Below, piece after piece: positions 1 through 5,422 of a stretch of DNA of 6,361 nucleotides. This DNA comes from an uncultured Clostridia bacterium (GTDB lineage Bacteria; Bacillota; Clostridia; Christensenellales; UBA1242). The translations under genes and the position numbers were made by a program. Under the pieces are notes generated by a model. It was not told the origin of the DNA, did not search any database, and saw only the letters and a list, made by a program, of their open reading frames with translations. Numbering within the stretch: the first letter of the stretch is position 1; every line of letters begins with the position of its first letter. Where the stretch lies: positions 1 through 6,361 of the forward strand of contig CALWAB010000062.1 of the NCBI GenBank assembly GCA_944372745.1, read 5' to 3'.

Positions 1-503
1 TCATTAGATTTTGCAGTTGTAACGAAACAAATATCAAGTCCTCTGACTTTATCGATATTCTCATAACTTATCTCAGGGAATATCAATTGTTCCTTGATGC
101 CTAGATTATAATTGCCTCTACCGTCAAAAGACTTTGTAGAAACGCCGTCAAAATCACGAACGCGTGGCAATACTACTGATATAAATCTATCAAAAAATTC
201 ATACATAGTTGCACCACGAAGTGTGACTTTAGCACCAATATTTTGATGTTGTCTCAATTTAAAGTTTGATATAGATTTCTTAGCCTTTGTGACAATAGGT
301 TTTTGCCCAGTGATTAGTCCAAGTTCTTCTACAGCCATATTGAATGACTTAGAATTGTCTTTGACATCTCCAAGACCCATATTCAAAACTATTTTTTCAA
401 GTTTTGGAACTTGATTTATATTTTTGTAACCAAGTTCGGTCATAAGTTGCTTTTTGACTTCTTCATATTTTTCTTGAAGTCTTGGCTTAACTTCGTTTGC
501 CAT
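1..503 (-). CDS. rplE: 50S ribosomal protein L5 (3' end missing)
   Basis: L5 binds 5S rRNA and forms part of the central protuberance, contacting P-site tRNA and S13. My translation gives 167 complete codons open to the window edge; the family is about 179 residues, so roughly a dozen C-terminal residues are missing. Motifs are QVPKLEKIVLNMGLGD (31-46), ITGQKPIVTKAKKSISNFKLR-type core (GQKPIVTKAKKSI at 66-78), VTLRGATMYEFFDRF (93-107) and the strong signature SFDGRGNYNLGIKEQLIFPE (125-144). The ATG at 503 is preceded by TTAGGAGG with 5-nt spacing. The frame has no stop before base 1. rpsN would be expected next by conserved gene order, outside the window. Confidence 0.97.
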   Translation of the reverse strand, partial: MANEVKPRLQEKYEEVKKQLMTELGYKNINQVPKLEKIVLNMGLGDVKDNSKSFNMAVEELGLITGQKPIVTKAKKSISNFKLRQHQNIGAKVTLRGATMYEFFDRFISVVLPRVRDFDGVSTKSFDGRGNYNLGIKEQLIFPEISYENIDKVRGLDICFVTTAKSN

Positions 504-529
504 TTTCTCCTCCTAAGGGTTTATTCCTA

Positions 530-937
530 TTATTCCTGAGTAGCATCTTCAGTTTTAACTGCTTCTGCTGGCTTCTTAGCCTCTTTCGACTTTTCTTTCT
601 TTGTGACTTTCTTAGCTTTAGCATCTAAAGACGCACCGCATTTCTTGCAAACACGAGATTTTTTGCCATCAACTATTGAGTGAGCCACTCTTGTTGCTTT
701 GCCACATACTGGGCAAATAACCATAACATTTGATGCATCAATTGGGGCTTCTTCTTTGAAAATCCCACCTTTTTCTTGAGCACTCTTAGGCTTTTTAGCC
801 TTTGTAACTATATTGACACCTTCGACAAGCACACGGTTCTTCTTTGGGTAAGAAACCAAAATTTTTCCTGTTTTGCCATTGTCTTTACCAGCAAGCACAA
901 CAACTGTGTCGCCTCTTTTAACATTCAATTTTGCCAT
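530..937 (-). CDS. rplX: 50S ribosomal protein L24, four-cysteine form with long tail
   Basis: L24 starts 50S assembly by binding the 23S rRNA 5' end and lies near the tunnel exit. The N-terminal KOW domain is clear (VKRGDTVVVLAGKDNGKTGKI, seen as GDTVVVLAGKDNGKTGKI at 9-26), followed by RVLVEGVNIVTKAKKP. Two CxxC pairs (C75/C78 and C97/C100, CPVCGK and CKKCG) form the zinc-ribbon-like element found in many bacterial L24 proteins. After it comes a Lys/Ala/Glu-rich tail (about 102-135), so the total of 135 residues is well above the usual 103-105. Two ATGs are adjacent; the second is preferred because it gives the canonical MAKLNVKRGD start and a better 5-nt spacing from GGAGG. The gap to rplE is 26 nt, the longest in the window. 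Confidence 0.97.
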   Translation of the reverse strand: MAKLNVKRGDTVVVLAGKDNGKTGKILVSYPKKNRVLVEGVNIVTKAKKPKSAQEKGGIFKEEAPIDASNVMVICPVCGKATRVAHSIVDGKKSRVCKKCGASLDAKAKKVTKKEKSKEAKKPAEAVKTEDATQE

Positions 938-941
938 CATT

Positions 942-950
942 CCCTCCCTT
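942..950 (-). promoter_or_regulatory. Shine-Dalgarno of rplX on the rplN stop codon
   Basis: AAGGGAGGG begins with the last two bases of the rplN TAA. GGAGG is 2 nt from the first of two adjacent ATGs and 5 nt from the second, so the second (937) is the likelier start. Confidence 0.8.
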
Positions 951-1317
951 ATAGTACCTCTTGTGCAAGGCTACTTATTTTCAAATACCCTTTATCACGG
1001 ATTTCTCTTGCCACAGGGCCGAAAATACGAGTCCCGCGTGGTTGCTTGTCTTTGTCAATTAATACTACTGCGTTGTCGTCAAATTTGATATATGAACCAT
1101 CTTCACGGCGTACACCCTTAACAGAACGAACTATAACACATTTAACTACATCGCCCTTCTTAACTACACCACCAGGAGTAGCAGTTTGTACTGCTGCAAC
1201 TATGATGTCGCCAATATTTCCACTTCTTACATATGAACCGCCCAAAACACGAATGCATTTAACAATCTTTGCACCTGTGTTATCAGCTACCTTCAATTTG
1301 CTTTCTGGTTGAATCAT
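949..1317 (-). CDS. rplN: 50S ribosomal protein L14
   Basis: L14 lies at the 50S subunit interface, forms an intersubunit bridge with 16S rRNA, and in bacteria is the docking site of the silencing factor RsfS (family knowledge). The product has exactly the standard 122 residues. It begins MIQPESKLKVADNTGAK and shows GDIIVAAVQTATPGG (36-50), VVKKGDVVKCVIVR (51-64) and the C-terminal RGTRIFGPVAREIRDKGY (94-111). GGAGG 9 nt before the ATG supports the start. In E. coli this gene opens the separate spc operon, but here only 20 nt separate it from rpsQ. The two A residues of its TAA stop begin the AAGGGAGGG ribosome binding site of rplX. Confidence 0.99.
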   Translation of the reverse strand: MIQPESKLKVADNTGAKIVKCIRVLGGSYVRSGNIGDIIVAAVQTATPGGVVKKGDVVKCVIVRSVKGVRREDGSYIKFDDNAVVLIDKDKQPRGTRIFGPVAREIRDKGYLKISSLAQEVL

Positions 1318-1337
1318 AACTTCTTTCCTCCAAGTGA

Positions 1338-1601
1338 TTACTTCTTCTTCTCGACAATTCTAACAAGCCTAAAGTATTTATCCTTGCTCAAGTGTCTTGT
1401 CTCAGCGATTTCGACTCTATCGCCTACTTCGCATTCATTGTTTTCGTCATGCACTTTATAGCGCTTTGTTGTCTTGACAACTTTTCTAAACTTTGAACGC
1501 TTACTCATTGTAACTTCAACAACTATGGTTTTGTCCATTTTGTCGCTAACGACCATTCCTACGAGTGTCTTGCGACTATTTCTTTGTTGTTCATTTTCCA
1601 T
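1338..1601 (-). CDS. rpsQ: 30S ribosomal protein S17
   Basis: S17 is an OB-fold primary binder of the 16S rRNA 5' domain. The 87-residue product from this ATG equals the common Bacillota length. Motifs are KTLVGMVVSDKMDKTIVV (11-28), the basic loop KRSKFRKVVKTTKRYKVHDE and the signature GDRVEIAETRHLSKDKYF (60-77). An upstream in-frame ATG at 1616 overlaps the rpmC stop (TAATG) and would add M-G-G-S-K. Those added codons are themselves the Shine-Dalgarno GGGAGGG, which has ideal spacing for the ATG at 1601, so the shorter form is preferred. The TAA stop is followed by 20 nt holding the rplN Shine-Dalgarno, with no terminator or promoter. Confidence 0.95.
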   Translation of the reverse strand: MENEQQRNSRKTLVGMVVSDKMDKTIVVEVTMSKRSKFRKVVKTTKRYKVHDENNECEVGDRVEIAETRHLSKDKYFRLVRIVEKKK

Positions 1602-1607
1602 TTTCGA

Positions 1608-1614
1608 CCCTCCC
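1608..1614 (-). promoter_or_regulatory. Shine-Dalgarno of rpsQ
   Basis: GGGAGGG lies 6 nt before the ATG at 1601. It overlaps the upstream in-frame ATG (1616-1614), so using that ATG would place the ribosome on top of its own binding site. It therefore supports the 87-residue S17. Confidence 0.85.
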
Positions 1615-1615
1615 A

Positions 1616-1822
1616 TTAGTTATTGCCTGAATTTTGACTTTCGCGTTGTTTCATTATAGTCAAAACTCTTGCAATATCCTTTTTGGTGTTGTTTATTTGC
1701 ATGGGATTAGCTAGTTGCCCTGTTGCGTGAGAGAATCTCAAGTTGAAAAGCTCACTTTTAAGCGCTTTTAATTTGGCTTCTAGCTCGTCGTTCGTCATTT
1801 CTTTCAATTCTTTTGCTTTCAT
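1616..1822 (-). CDS. rpmC: 50S ribosomal protein L29
   Basis: L29 is a small two-helix 50S protein next to L23 at the tunnel exit. The 68-residue product begins MKAKELKEMTNDELEAKL and carries the family signature LFNLRFSHATGQLANP (25-40), followed by the second helix TKKDIARVLTIMKQRE. The polar tail SQNSGNN is not conserved in the family. An in-frame GTG lies directly before this ATG and would add one Met; the ATG is preferred because it gives the canonical MKA start and the TGATG overlap with the rplP stop. A Shine-Dalgarno-like AAGGTGGG lies 8 nt upstream inside rplP. The stop TAA is followed by TGGGAGGG, which serves rpsQ. Confidence 0.97.
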   Translation of the reverse strand: MKAKELKEMTNDELEAKLKALKSELFNLRFSHATGQLANPMQINNTKKDIARVLTIMKQRESQNSGNN

Positions 1823-2259
1823 CACGCTTTCCCACCTTCTTCAATATTTTGGTCTTCTCTCTTGACAAATTTTGTCAATACTGGAAGTTTGTGGCTAGCC
1901 AATCTAAGTGCTTCTCTAGCGATTTCTTCTGAAACTCCGCCAATTTCTACAATTAAATTTCCTGGCTTAACTACTGCTACCCATTGTTCTGGCTGATCTT
2001 TACCGCCACCCATACGAACGCCGAGAGGTTTACTTGTAATAGGTTTATGTGGGAATATTTTCATCCACAATTTACCTTGTCTTTTCATATAACGAGTGGC
2101 TGCTACACGCACTGCTTCTATTTGATTTGTGGTAATCCAACCTGGTTCAAGTGCAACTAATGCATAATCGCCGTAGGCAATCTTATTATTACTTGTTGCC
2201 TTGCCCTTCATCGTACCACGAAATTGCTTTCTATGTTTTACTCTTTTGGGCATTAACAT
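1822..2259 (-). CDS. rplP: 50S ribosomal protein L16
   Basis: L16 binds near the A-site tRNA elbow and is added late in 50S assembly. The 145-residue product is normal in length. It begins MLMPKRVKHRKQFRG, the usual Gram-positive start, and contains EPGWITTNQIEAVRVAATRY (38-57), KIFPHKPITSKPLGVRMGGGK (67-87) and EQWVAVVKPGNLIVEI (91-106). The conserved loop usually written GxGKG-x-P is GGGKDQP here, with Asp at residue 88. GGGAGG lies 9 nt before the ATG inside the last codons of rpsC. The gene ends in TGA, and its last base is the A of the rpmC ATG (TGATG). Codons GAAGGTGGG, encoding E-G-G, provide the rpmC Shine-Dalgarno. Confidence 0.98.
   Translation of the reverse strand: MLMPKRVKHRKQFRGTMKGKATSNNKIAYGDYALVALEPGWITTNQIEAVRVAATRYMKRQGKLWMKIFPHKPITSKPLGVRMGGGKDQPEQWVAVVKPGNLIVEIGGVSEEIAREALRLASHKLPVLTKFVKREDQNIEEGGKA
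1831..1838 (-). promoter_or_regulatory. Shine-Dalgarno of rpmC inside rplP
   Basis: AAGGTGGG, one mismatch from AAGGAGG in its first seven bases, is formed by the Glu-Gly-Gly codons near the L16 C-terminus. It lies 8 nt before the rpmC ATG. It is the weakest site in the window, and the 1-nt TGATG overlap may compensate through coupling. Confidence 0.75.
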
Positions 2260-2933
2260 TAGTCATTTCCTCCCATATCGTTAGATTTTGGCATTTTTTT
2301 CTTTCCCAAAATGTCGCCTTTATAAATCCAAACTTTTACACCAACTACACCATAAGTTGTGTGAGCACTTGCTACACCGTAGTCAATGTCTGCTCTAAGA
2401 GTCTGCAATGGAAGTGAACCTAAGTGGAATTCTTCACTGCGGGCAATTTCTGCTCCATTCAAGCGTCCGCCAACGATGATTTTAATTCCTTGTGCTCCTG
2501 CTTTCATTACTCTAGGCAATGCTTCTTTAACTGCACGCTTGAATGCTACACGCTTTTCAAGTTGTAGTGCAATTCCTTCTGCGACAAGTTGTGCGTCAAG
2601 GTCGACTTTTTTAACTTCCTTGACATTCAATATTAAGTTTTTAGAATTAGTTAATTTGCTTAATTCTTTCTTTATTTGTTCAATCCCAGCACCCTTTTGT
2701 CCAATAATCATACCTGGTCTGCCTGTATTGATTGTAACAATAACTCTTGATTCAGTTCTCTCTATTTCAATACTTGAAATATTGCAGTTGTAATACTTTT
2801 TCTTCAAGAATTCTCTTATTTTATTGTCTTCAAGAAGGTTCTTAGCAAAGTCTGCTTTATCAGCATACCAAACTGAACTCCAATTCTTGTTTATTCCAAC
2901 TCTGAGTCCGTGTGGACTTACTTTCTGTCCCAT
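2259..2933 (-). CDS. rpsC: 30S ribosomal protein S3
   Basis: S3 is a 30S head protein at the mRNA entry channel, where it contributes to mRNA unwinding. From this ATG the protein has 224 residues, inside the family range of about 218-233, and begins MGQKVSPHGLRVG, the near-universal S3 start. The KH type-2 domain shows VTINTGRPGMIIGQKG with the GxxG loop at 78-81. The C-terminal domain carries GRLNGAEIARSEEFHLG and LPLQTLRADIDYG. The open frame continues 78 nt further upstream into rplV, but that part has no S3 homology and the perfect AAGGAGG at 2945-2951 points to the ATG at 2933. The C-terminus MGGND encodes the rplP Shine-Dalgarno, and the stop overlaps the rplP start as TAATG. Confidence 0.98.
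   Translation of the reverse strand: MGQKVSPHGLRVGINKNWSSVWYADKADFAKNLLEDNKIREFLKKKYYNCNISSIEIERTESRVIVTINTGRPGMIIGQKGAGIEQIKKELSKLTNSKNLILNVKEVKKVDLDAQLVAEGIALQLEKRVAFKRAVKEALPRVMKAGAQGIKIIVGGRLNGAEIARSEEFHLGSLPLQTLRADIDYGVASAHTTYGVVGVKVWIYKGDILGKKKMPKSNDMGGND
2269..2274 (-). promoter_or_regulatory. Shine-Dalgarno of rplP inside rpsC
   Basis: GGGAGG is formed by the Met-Gly-Gly codons in the MGGND C-terminus of S3 and lies 9 nt before the rplP ATG, which overlaps the rpsC stop as TAATG. This geometry favours re-initiation or coupled translation. Confidence 0.88.
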
Positions 2934-2934
2934 A

Positions 2935-3330
2935 TTACTTTGAACCTCCTTCTTGTGATAATTTGACTGTGATATGGCTTGTTCTCTTAGCGATAACATC
3001 CATACTTCCACGACCGCGTGGTAAAATTCTCTTTAGAATAGGTCCAGCGTTAGCGTAAGCTTCGCTGATAATTAGTTCGTCTCTATTCATACCCAAATTA
3101 TTCTCCGCATTAGCTGCTGCACTCTTTACAACTTTGTAAACTTCCTCGCTGGCTCCATTTGGTAAATATTTGAGAATGGCTAGAGCTTCGTCTACTTTCT
3201 TACCTCTTATAGTGCTGAGTACCAAATTTACTTTACTAGGACTAATGCGTACAAATTTCGCTGTAGCAGTAGGTCTTCTATCTTTGTTTTCGGCACGCTT
3301 AAGGGCTTTTTCTCTACTATTTTTTGCCAT
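2935..3330 (-). CDS. rplV: 50S ribosomal protein L22, N-terminally extended
   Basis: L22 spans the 50S subunit; its long beta-hairpin lines the exit tunnel opposite L4. The core is unmistakable: AKFVRISPSKVNLVL (24-38), IRGKKVDEALAIL (41-53), SAAANAENNLGMNRDEL (70-86), the hairpin GPILKRILPRGRGSM (96-110) and KRTSHITV (115-122). The length is 131 residues against about 110-113 in E. coli and B. subtilis. The difference is a charged extension, MAKNSREKALKRAENKDRRP. The start is supported by AAGGAG 9 nt upstream, and no other Met occurs before residue 81. The final codons GAAGGAGGT encode Glu-Gly-Gly and also form the Shine-Dalgarno of rpsC. One base separates the TAA stop from the rpsC ATG. 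Confidence 0.97.
   Translation of the reverse strand: MAKNSREKALKRAENKDRRPTATAKFVRISPSKVNLVLSTIRGKKVDEALAILKYLPNGASEEVYKVVKSAAANAENNLGMNRDELIISEAYANAGPILKRILPRGRGSMDVIAKRTSHITVKLSQEGGSK
2945..2951 (-). promoter_or_regulatory. Shine-Dalgarno of rpsC inside rplV
   Basis: AAGGAGG, a perfect match to the anti-Shine-Dalgarno core, lies 11 nt before the rpsC ATG at 2933. It is made of the rplV codons for Glu-Gly-Gly four to six residues from the end. It decides the rpsC start against the 26-residue longer open frame. Confidence 0.9.
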
Positions 3331-3347
3331 TTTTTAATTCTCCTTAA

Positions 3348-3623
3348 TTACTTTTTCGCCTTCGCAGTTTTGTCGCCTGCGTGTCCACGGAATGTTCTTG
3401 TAGGTGCAAACTCGCCCAATTTGTGTCCAACTAATTCAACTGAACAATAAACAGGAATGAATTTTTTACCATTGTGTACAGCTATTGTGTGCCCTATAAA
3501 TTCTGGATAAATTGTTGATGACCTTGACCATGTCTTAATGACTTTCTTTTGTCCACTGACATTCATTTCTTGGATTCTCTTCATCAATCTTTCTTCCACA
3601 TAAGGTTTTTTATTTCTGCTCAT
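3348..3623 (-). CDS. rpsS: 30S ribosomal protein S19
   Basis: S19 sits in the 30S head, contacts S13 and lies near the A-site tRNA. From the ATG chosen here the product has 91 residues, close to the usual 92. It shows KKVIKTWSRSSTIYPEFIGHTIAVHNGKK-type core motifs (read as KKVIKTWSRSS at 26-36 and EFIGHTIAVHNGKK at 41-54) and the family signature ending GHKLGEFAPTRTFRGH. A GTG at 3632 in the same frame would add three residues (M-T-K), but the conserved family start is MSR, and AGGTGA sits 5 nt before this ATG. The N-terminus reads MSRNKKPYVEE where most relatives have MSRSxKKGPFV, so about two residues are missing. The gap to rplV is 17 nt. Confidence 0.96.
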   Translation of the reverse strand: MSRNKKPYVEERLMKRIQEMNVSGQKKVIKTWSRSSTIYPEFIGHTIAVHNGKKFIPVYCSVELVGHKLGEFAPTRTFRGHAGDKTAKAKK

Positions 3624-3628
3624 TTTTG

Positions 3629-3634
3629 TCACCT
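3629..3634 (-). promoter_or_regulatory. Probable Shine-Dalgarno of rpsS
   Basis: Reading from the rplB stop, TAGGTGACAAAAATG contains AGGTGA, which matches the 3' part of the extended consensus AAGGAGGTGATC, 5 nt before the ATG at 3623. A GTG lies within it and is the competing start. The AG comes from the rplB TAG stop. Confidence 0.6.
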
Positions 3635-4457
3635 ATTTAGCCCTTTTAACAATTAATCTGTTGGATTTTGTTTTCTTGCGAGTCTTTAAGCCCAATGCTG
3701 GCTTGCCCCATGGAGTTGATGGATGTGATCTTCCCACTGGAGCTTTACCTTCACCACCACCATGTGGGTGATCTACAGGGTTCATTGCTGAACCACGAAC
3801 TGTAGGACGAACTCCTCTATGACGATTAGCGCCCGCTTTGCCGACTTTTATGTTTGCGTGGTCTACATTACCCACTTGTCCTAGTGTAGCCCTGCAACTA
3901 GCTAGAACCATTCTCATTTCGCCTGAAGGCATTTTGAGTGTAGCGTAATTTCCTTCTTTAGCCATCAAACGCGCTGAAATCCCTGCTGAACGCGCGAATT
4001 GACCGCCACGACCTGGATGCAATTCAATATTGTGAACTATTGAACCTACAGGTATTTTTGATAAAGGCAATGCATTACCAACTTTGATTTCTGCATTTTC
4101 ACCGCTCATTACTTCTGCATTTACTTGTAAACCAAGTGGTGCAAGGATATATCTCTTTTCACCATCTGCATATTGAAGCAATGCAATGTATGCTGAACGA
4201 TTTGGGTCGTATTCTATTGATACAACTCTAGCTTTAACATCGTCTTTATTTCTCTTAAAATCTATAATTCTATAGTGTTGTTTGCTACCACCGCCGTGAT
4301 GACGAACAGTGATTCTGCCTTGATTATTTCTGCCTGCACGCTTTTTCTTAGGTGCGAGCAAAGACTTTTCCGGCGTCTTTTTTGTGATTTCTTCGAAGGA
4401 AGAAGTAACAATAAAACGCATTGACGGAGTAGTCGGATTATGTCTTTTTACTGCCAT
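3633..4457 (-). CDS. rplB: 50S ribosomal protein L2
   Basis: L2 is one of the most conserved 50S proteins; it is needed for subunit association and for peptidyl-transferase activity. The 274 residues match the family length of about 273-277. Features in order are the N-terminal RNA-binding OB-like domain (about 60-120), the SH3-like domain (about 125-195) with ELHPGRGGQFARSAG at 145-159, and the C-terminal NPVDHPHGGGEG at 226-237, which contains the conserved histidines nearest the catalytic centre. The C-terminus is a basic tail rich in Lys and Arg. AAGGAGG with 8-nt spacing supports the ATG. This is the only gene here that ends in TAG. A GTG directly abuts the stop, but rpsS more likely starts 9 nt downstream. 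Confidence 0.99.
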   Translation of the reverse strand: MAVKRHNPTTPSMRFIVTSSFEEITKKTPEKSLLAPKKKRAGRNNQGRITVRHHGGGSKQHYRIIDFKRNKDDVKARVVSIEYDPNRSAYIALLQYADGEKRYILAPLGLQVNAEVMSGENAEIKVGNALPLSKIPVGSIVHNIELHPGRGGQFARSAGISARLMAKEGNYATLKMPSGEMRMVLASCRATLGQVGNVDHANIKVGKAGANRHRGVRPTVRGSAMNPVDHPHGGGEGKAPVGRSHPSTPWGKPALGLKTRKKTKSNRLIVKRAK

Positions 4458-4474
4458 TTTCTATTCCTCCTTCC

Positions 4475-4783
4475 TTAACTTAAACTCTCAAAGAATTCTA
4501 TAGCCTTGCTGTCCTTTGTCAACACAACGCAAGCCTTCTTATATTCGCTTGTTGTTGTATCTATCGACTTTCTACCACCATTTGCTTTGTGAGTCTTTGG
4601 TTTACCCGGCATAATAGCCGTCGTTACTTTTTGTACTTTTACATTAAAAATCTTTTCTACCGCGTTCTTGACATCGACTTTTGTAGCAGATTTATCTACA
4701 ATAAACCAATATTTCTTGCCTTGAATATCTGCATAAGTCTTTTCTGAGAGAAGCGGTTTTTTAATAATATCGTAAGCGTTCAT
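4475..4783 (-). CDS. rplW: 50S ribosomal protein L23
   Basis: L23 sits at the rim of the polypeptide exit tunnel and is the docking site for trigger factor and the signal recognition particle. The product has 102 residues, slightly longer than many family members (about 95-100). It starts with DIIKKPLLSEKTY, carries the rRNA-binding signature ATKVDVKNAVEKIFNVKV at residues 33-50, and has the basic loop PGKPKTHKANGGRKS at 59-73. The ATG shares one base with the rplD stop (TAATG), which points to translational coupling. A strong GAGGAGG lies 13 nt upstream inside rplD, and a weaker AAGG lies 4 nt upstream. The stop is TAA, and a 17-nt gap with a perfect Shine-Dalgarno leads to rplB. Confidence 0.97.
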   Translation of the reverse strand: MNAYDIIKKPLLSEKTYADIQGKKYWFIVDKSATKVDVKNAVEKIFNVKVQKVTTAIMPGKPKTHKANGGRKSIDTTTSEYKKACVVLTKDSKAIEFFESLS

Positions 4784-5409
4784 TATGCCTTATAAGCCTC
4801 CTCAATAGATTTGATTGCGTCTTGAGTAATGACCAACTTATTTGTAGATACGATTTGATATACATTGAGTAAATCACTGTCGCACATACTTACTTTTGGT
4901 ATATTACTACTTGCTCTGTCAATAGTCTCATCGTAGCCTTTGACAACTAAAAGTACGCTCTTGTTGAGTTTTAGGTCATCAAGAACCTTTTTCATCATCT
5001 TTGTCTTAGGAGCTTCAAGTTTTAAGTCCTTAAGTACAATGATGTTATTTTCAGCAAGCTTTGTGCTGATAGCACTTATAAATGCTGCGCGCTTCATTTG
5101 TTTGTTTATTTTTTGTGAGAAATCGCGTGGCTTTGGTGCGAATACCACTCCACCACCTCTCCATTGTGGCCCTTTTGTAGAACCATGACGAGCGCGTCCT
5201 GTACCCTTTTGACGCCAAGGTTTCTTAGCGTGTCCGCGTACTTCACTGCGTGTGAGTGCACTCTTTGTGCCTTGACGCTGATTAGCAAGATATGCTTTAA
5301 CTACTTGGTGAATGAGCGGTTCATTGTATTCTGCTCCAAACACTGAGTCATTAAGCGTCATTGTGCCTGCTTTTGCACCCGTTTGATCGTATACATCTAT
5401 TTTTGCCAT
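4783..5409 (-). CDS. rplD: 50S ribosomal protein L4
   Basis: L4 binds 23S rRNA early in assembly, and its long loop lines the constriction of the exit tunnel together with L22. The 208-residue length is normal. The tunnel loop is clear at about residues 61-92, with KKPWRQKGTGRARHGS and PQWRGGGVVFAP; substitutions in this loop cause macrolide resistance in several bacteria, and the loop here looks wild type. The C-terminal globular part ends with the usual LVITQDAIKSIEE. In E. coli L4 also represses its own operon by binding the leader; whether that holds here cannot be judged, because the leader is outside the window. The Shine-Dalgarno AAGGAG lies 9 nt before the ATG. The stop overlaps the rplW start as TAATG. 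Confidence 0.98.
   Translation of the reverse strand: MAKIDVYDQTGAKAGTMTLNDSVFGAEYNEPLIHQVVKAYLANQRQGTKSALTRSEVRGHAKKPWRQKGTGRARHGSTKGPQWRGGGVVFAPKPRDFSQKINKQMKRAAFISAISTKLAENNIIVLKDLKLEAPKTKMMKKVLDDLKLNKSVLLVVKGYDETIDRASSNIPKVSMCDSDLLNVYQIVSTNKLVITQDAIKSIEEAYKA
4797..4803 (-). promoter_or_regulatory. Shine-Dalgarno of rplW inside rplD
   Basis: GAGGAGG is formed by the Glu-Glu-Ala codons near the L4 C-terminus, 13 nt before the rplW ATG, longer than ideal. A second, weaker AAGG at 4788-4791 lies 4 nt before the ATG. The start also overlaps the rplD stop (TAATG). Confidence 0.7.
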
Positions 5410-5422
5410 AATGATTATCTCC

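Noticed and set aside
504..529. Longest intergenic gap as a possible promoter or terminator
   Set aside because: The 26 nt hold the rplE Shine-Dalgarno TTAGGAGG. There is no hairpin with a T-run and no room for a -35/-10 pair with normal spacing.
776..1312. Open frame of 178 codons on the plus strand
   Set aside because: It is antisense to rplX and rplN, whose translations match L24 and L14 throughout. The antisense product has no recognisable motif.
1822..1824. Possible alternative genetic code (TGA as Trp)
   Set aside because: rplP ends at the expected family length with TGA, the next codon in the same frame is also TGA, and Trp is encoded by TGG in the genes here.
2386..2793. Open frame of 135 codons on the plus strand
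   Set aside because: It lies wholly antisense to the conserved S3 core and has no domain I recognise; it is best explained as a shadow of rpsC.
2934..3011. Upstream extension of the rpsC frame by 26 residues
   Set aside because: It overlaps the end of rplV, lacks S3 homology, and the perfect Shine-Dalgarno plus MGQKVSPHG mark the true start at 2933.
5106..5288. Open frame of 60 codons on the minus strand inside rplD
   Set aside because: It overlaps the conserved L4 tunnel loop in another frame, has no family resemblance, and is explained by the coding bias of rplD.
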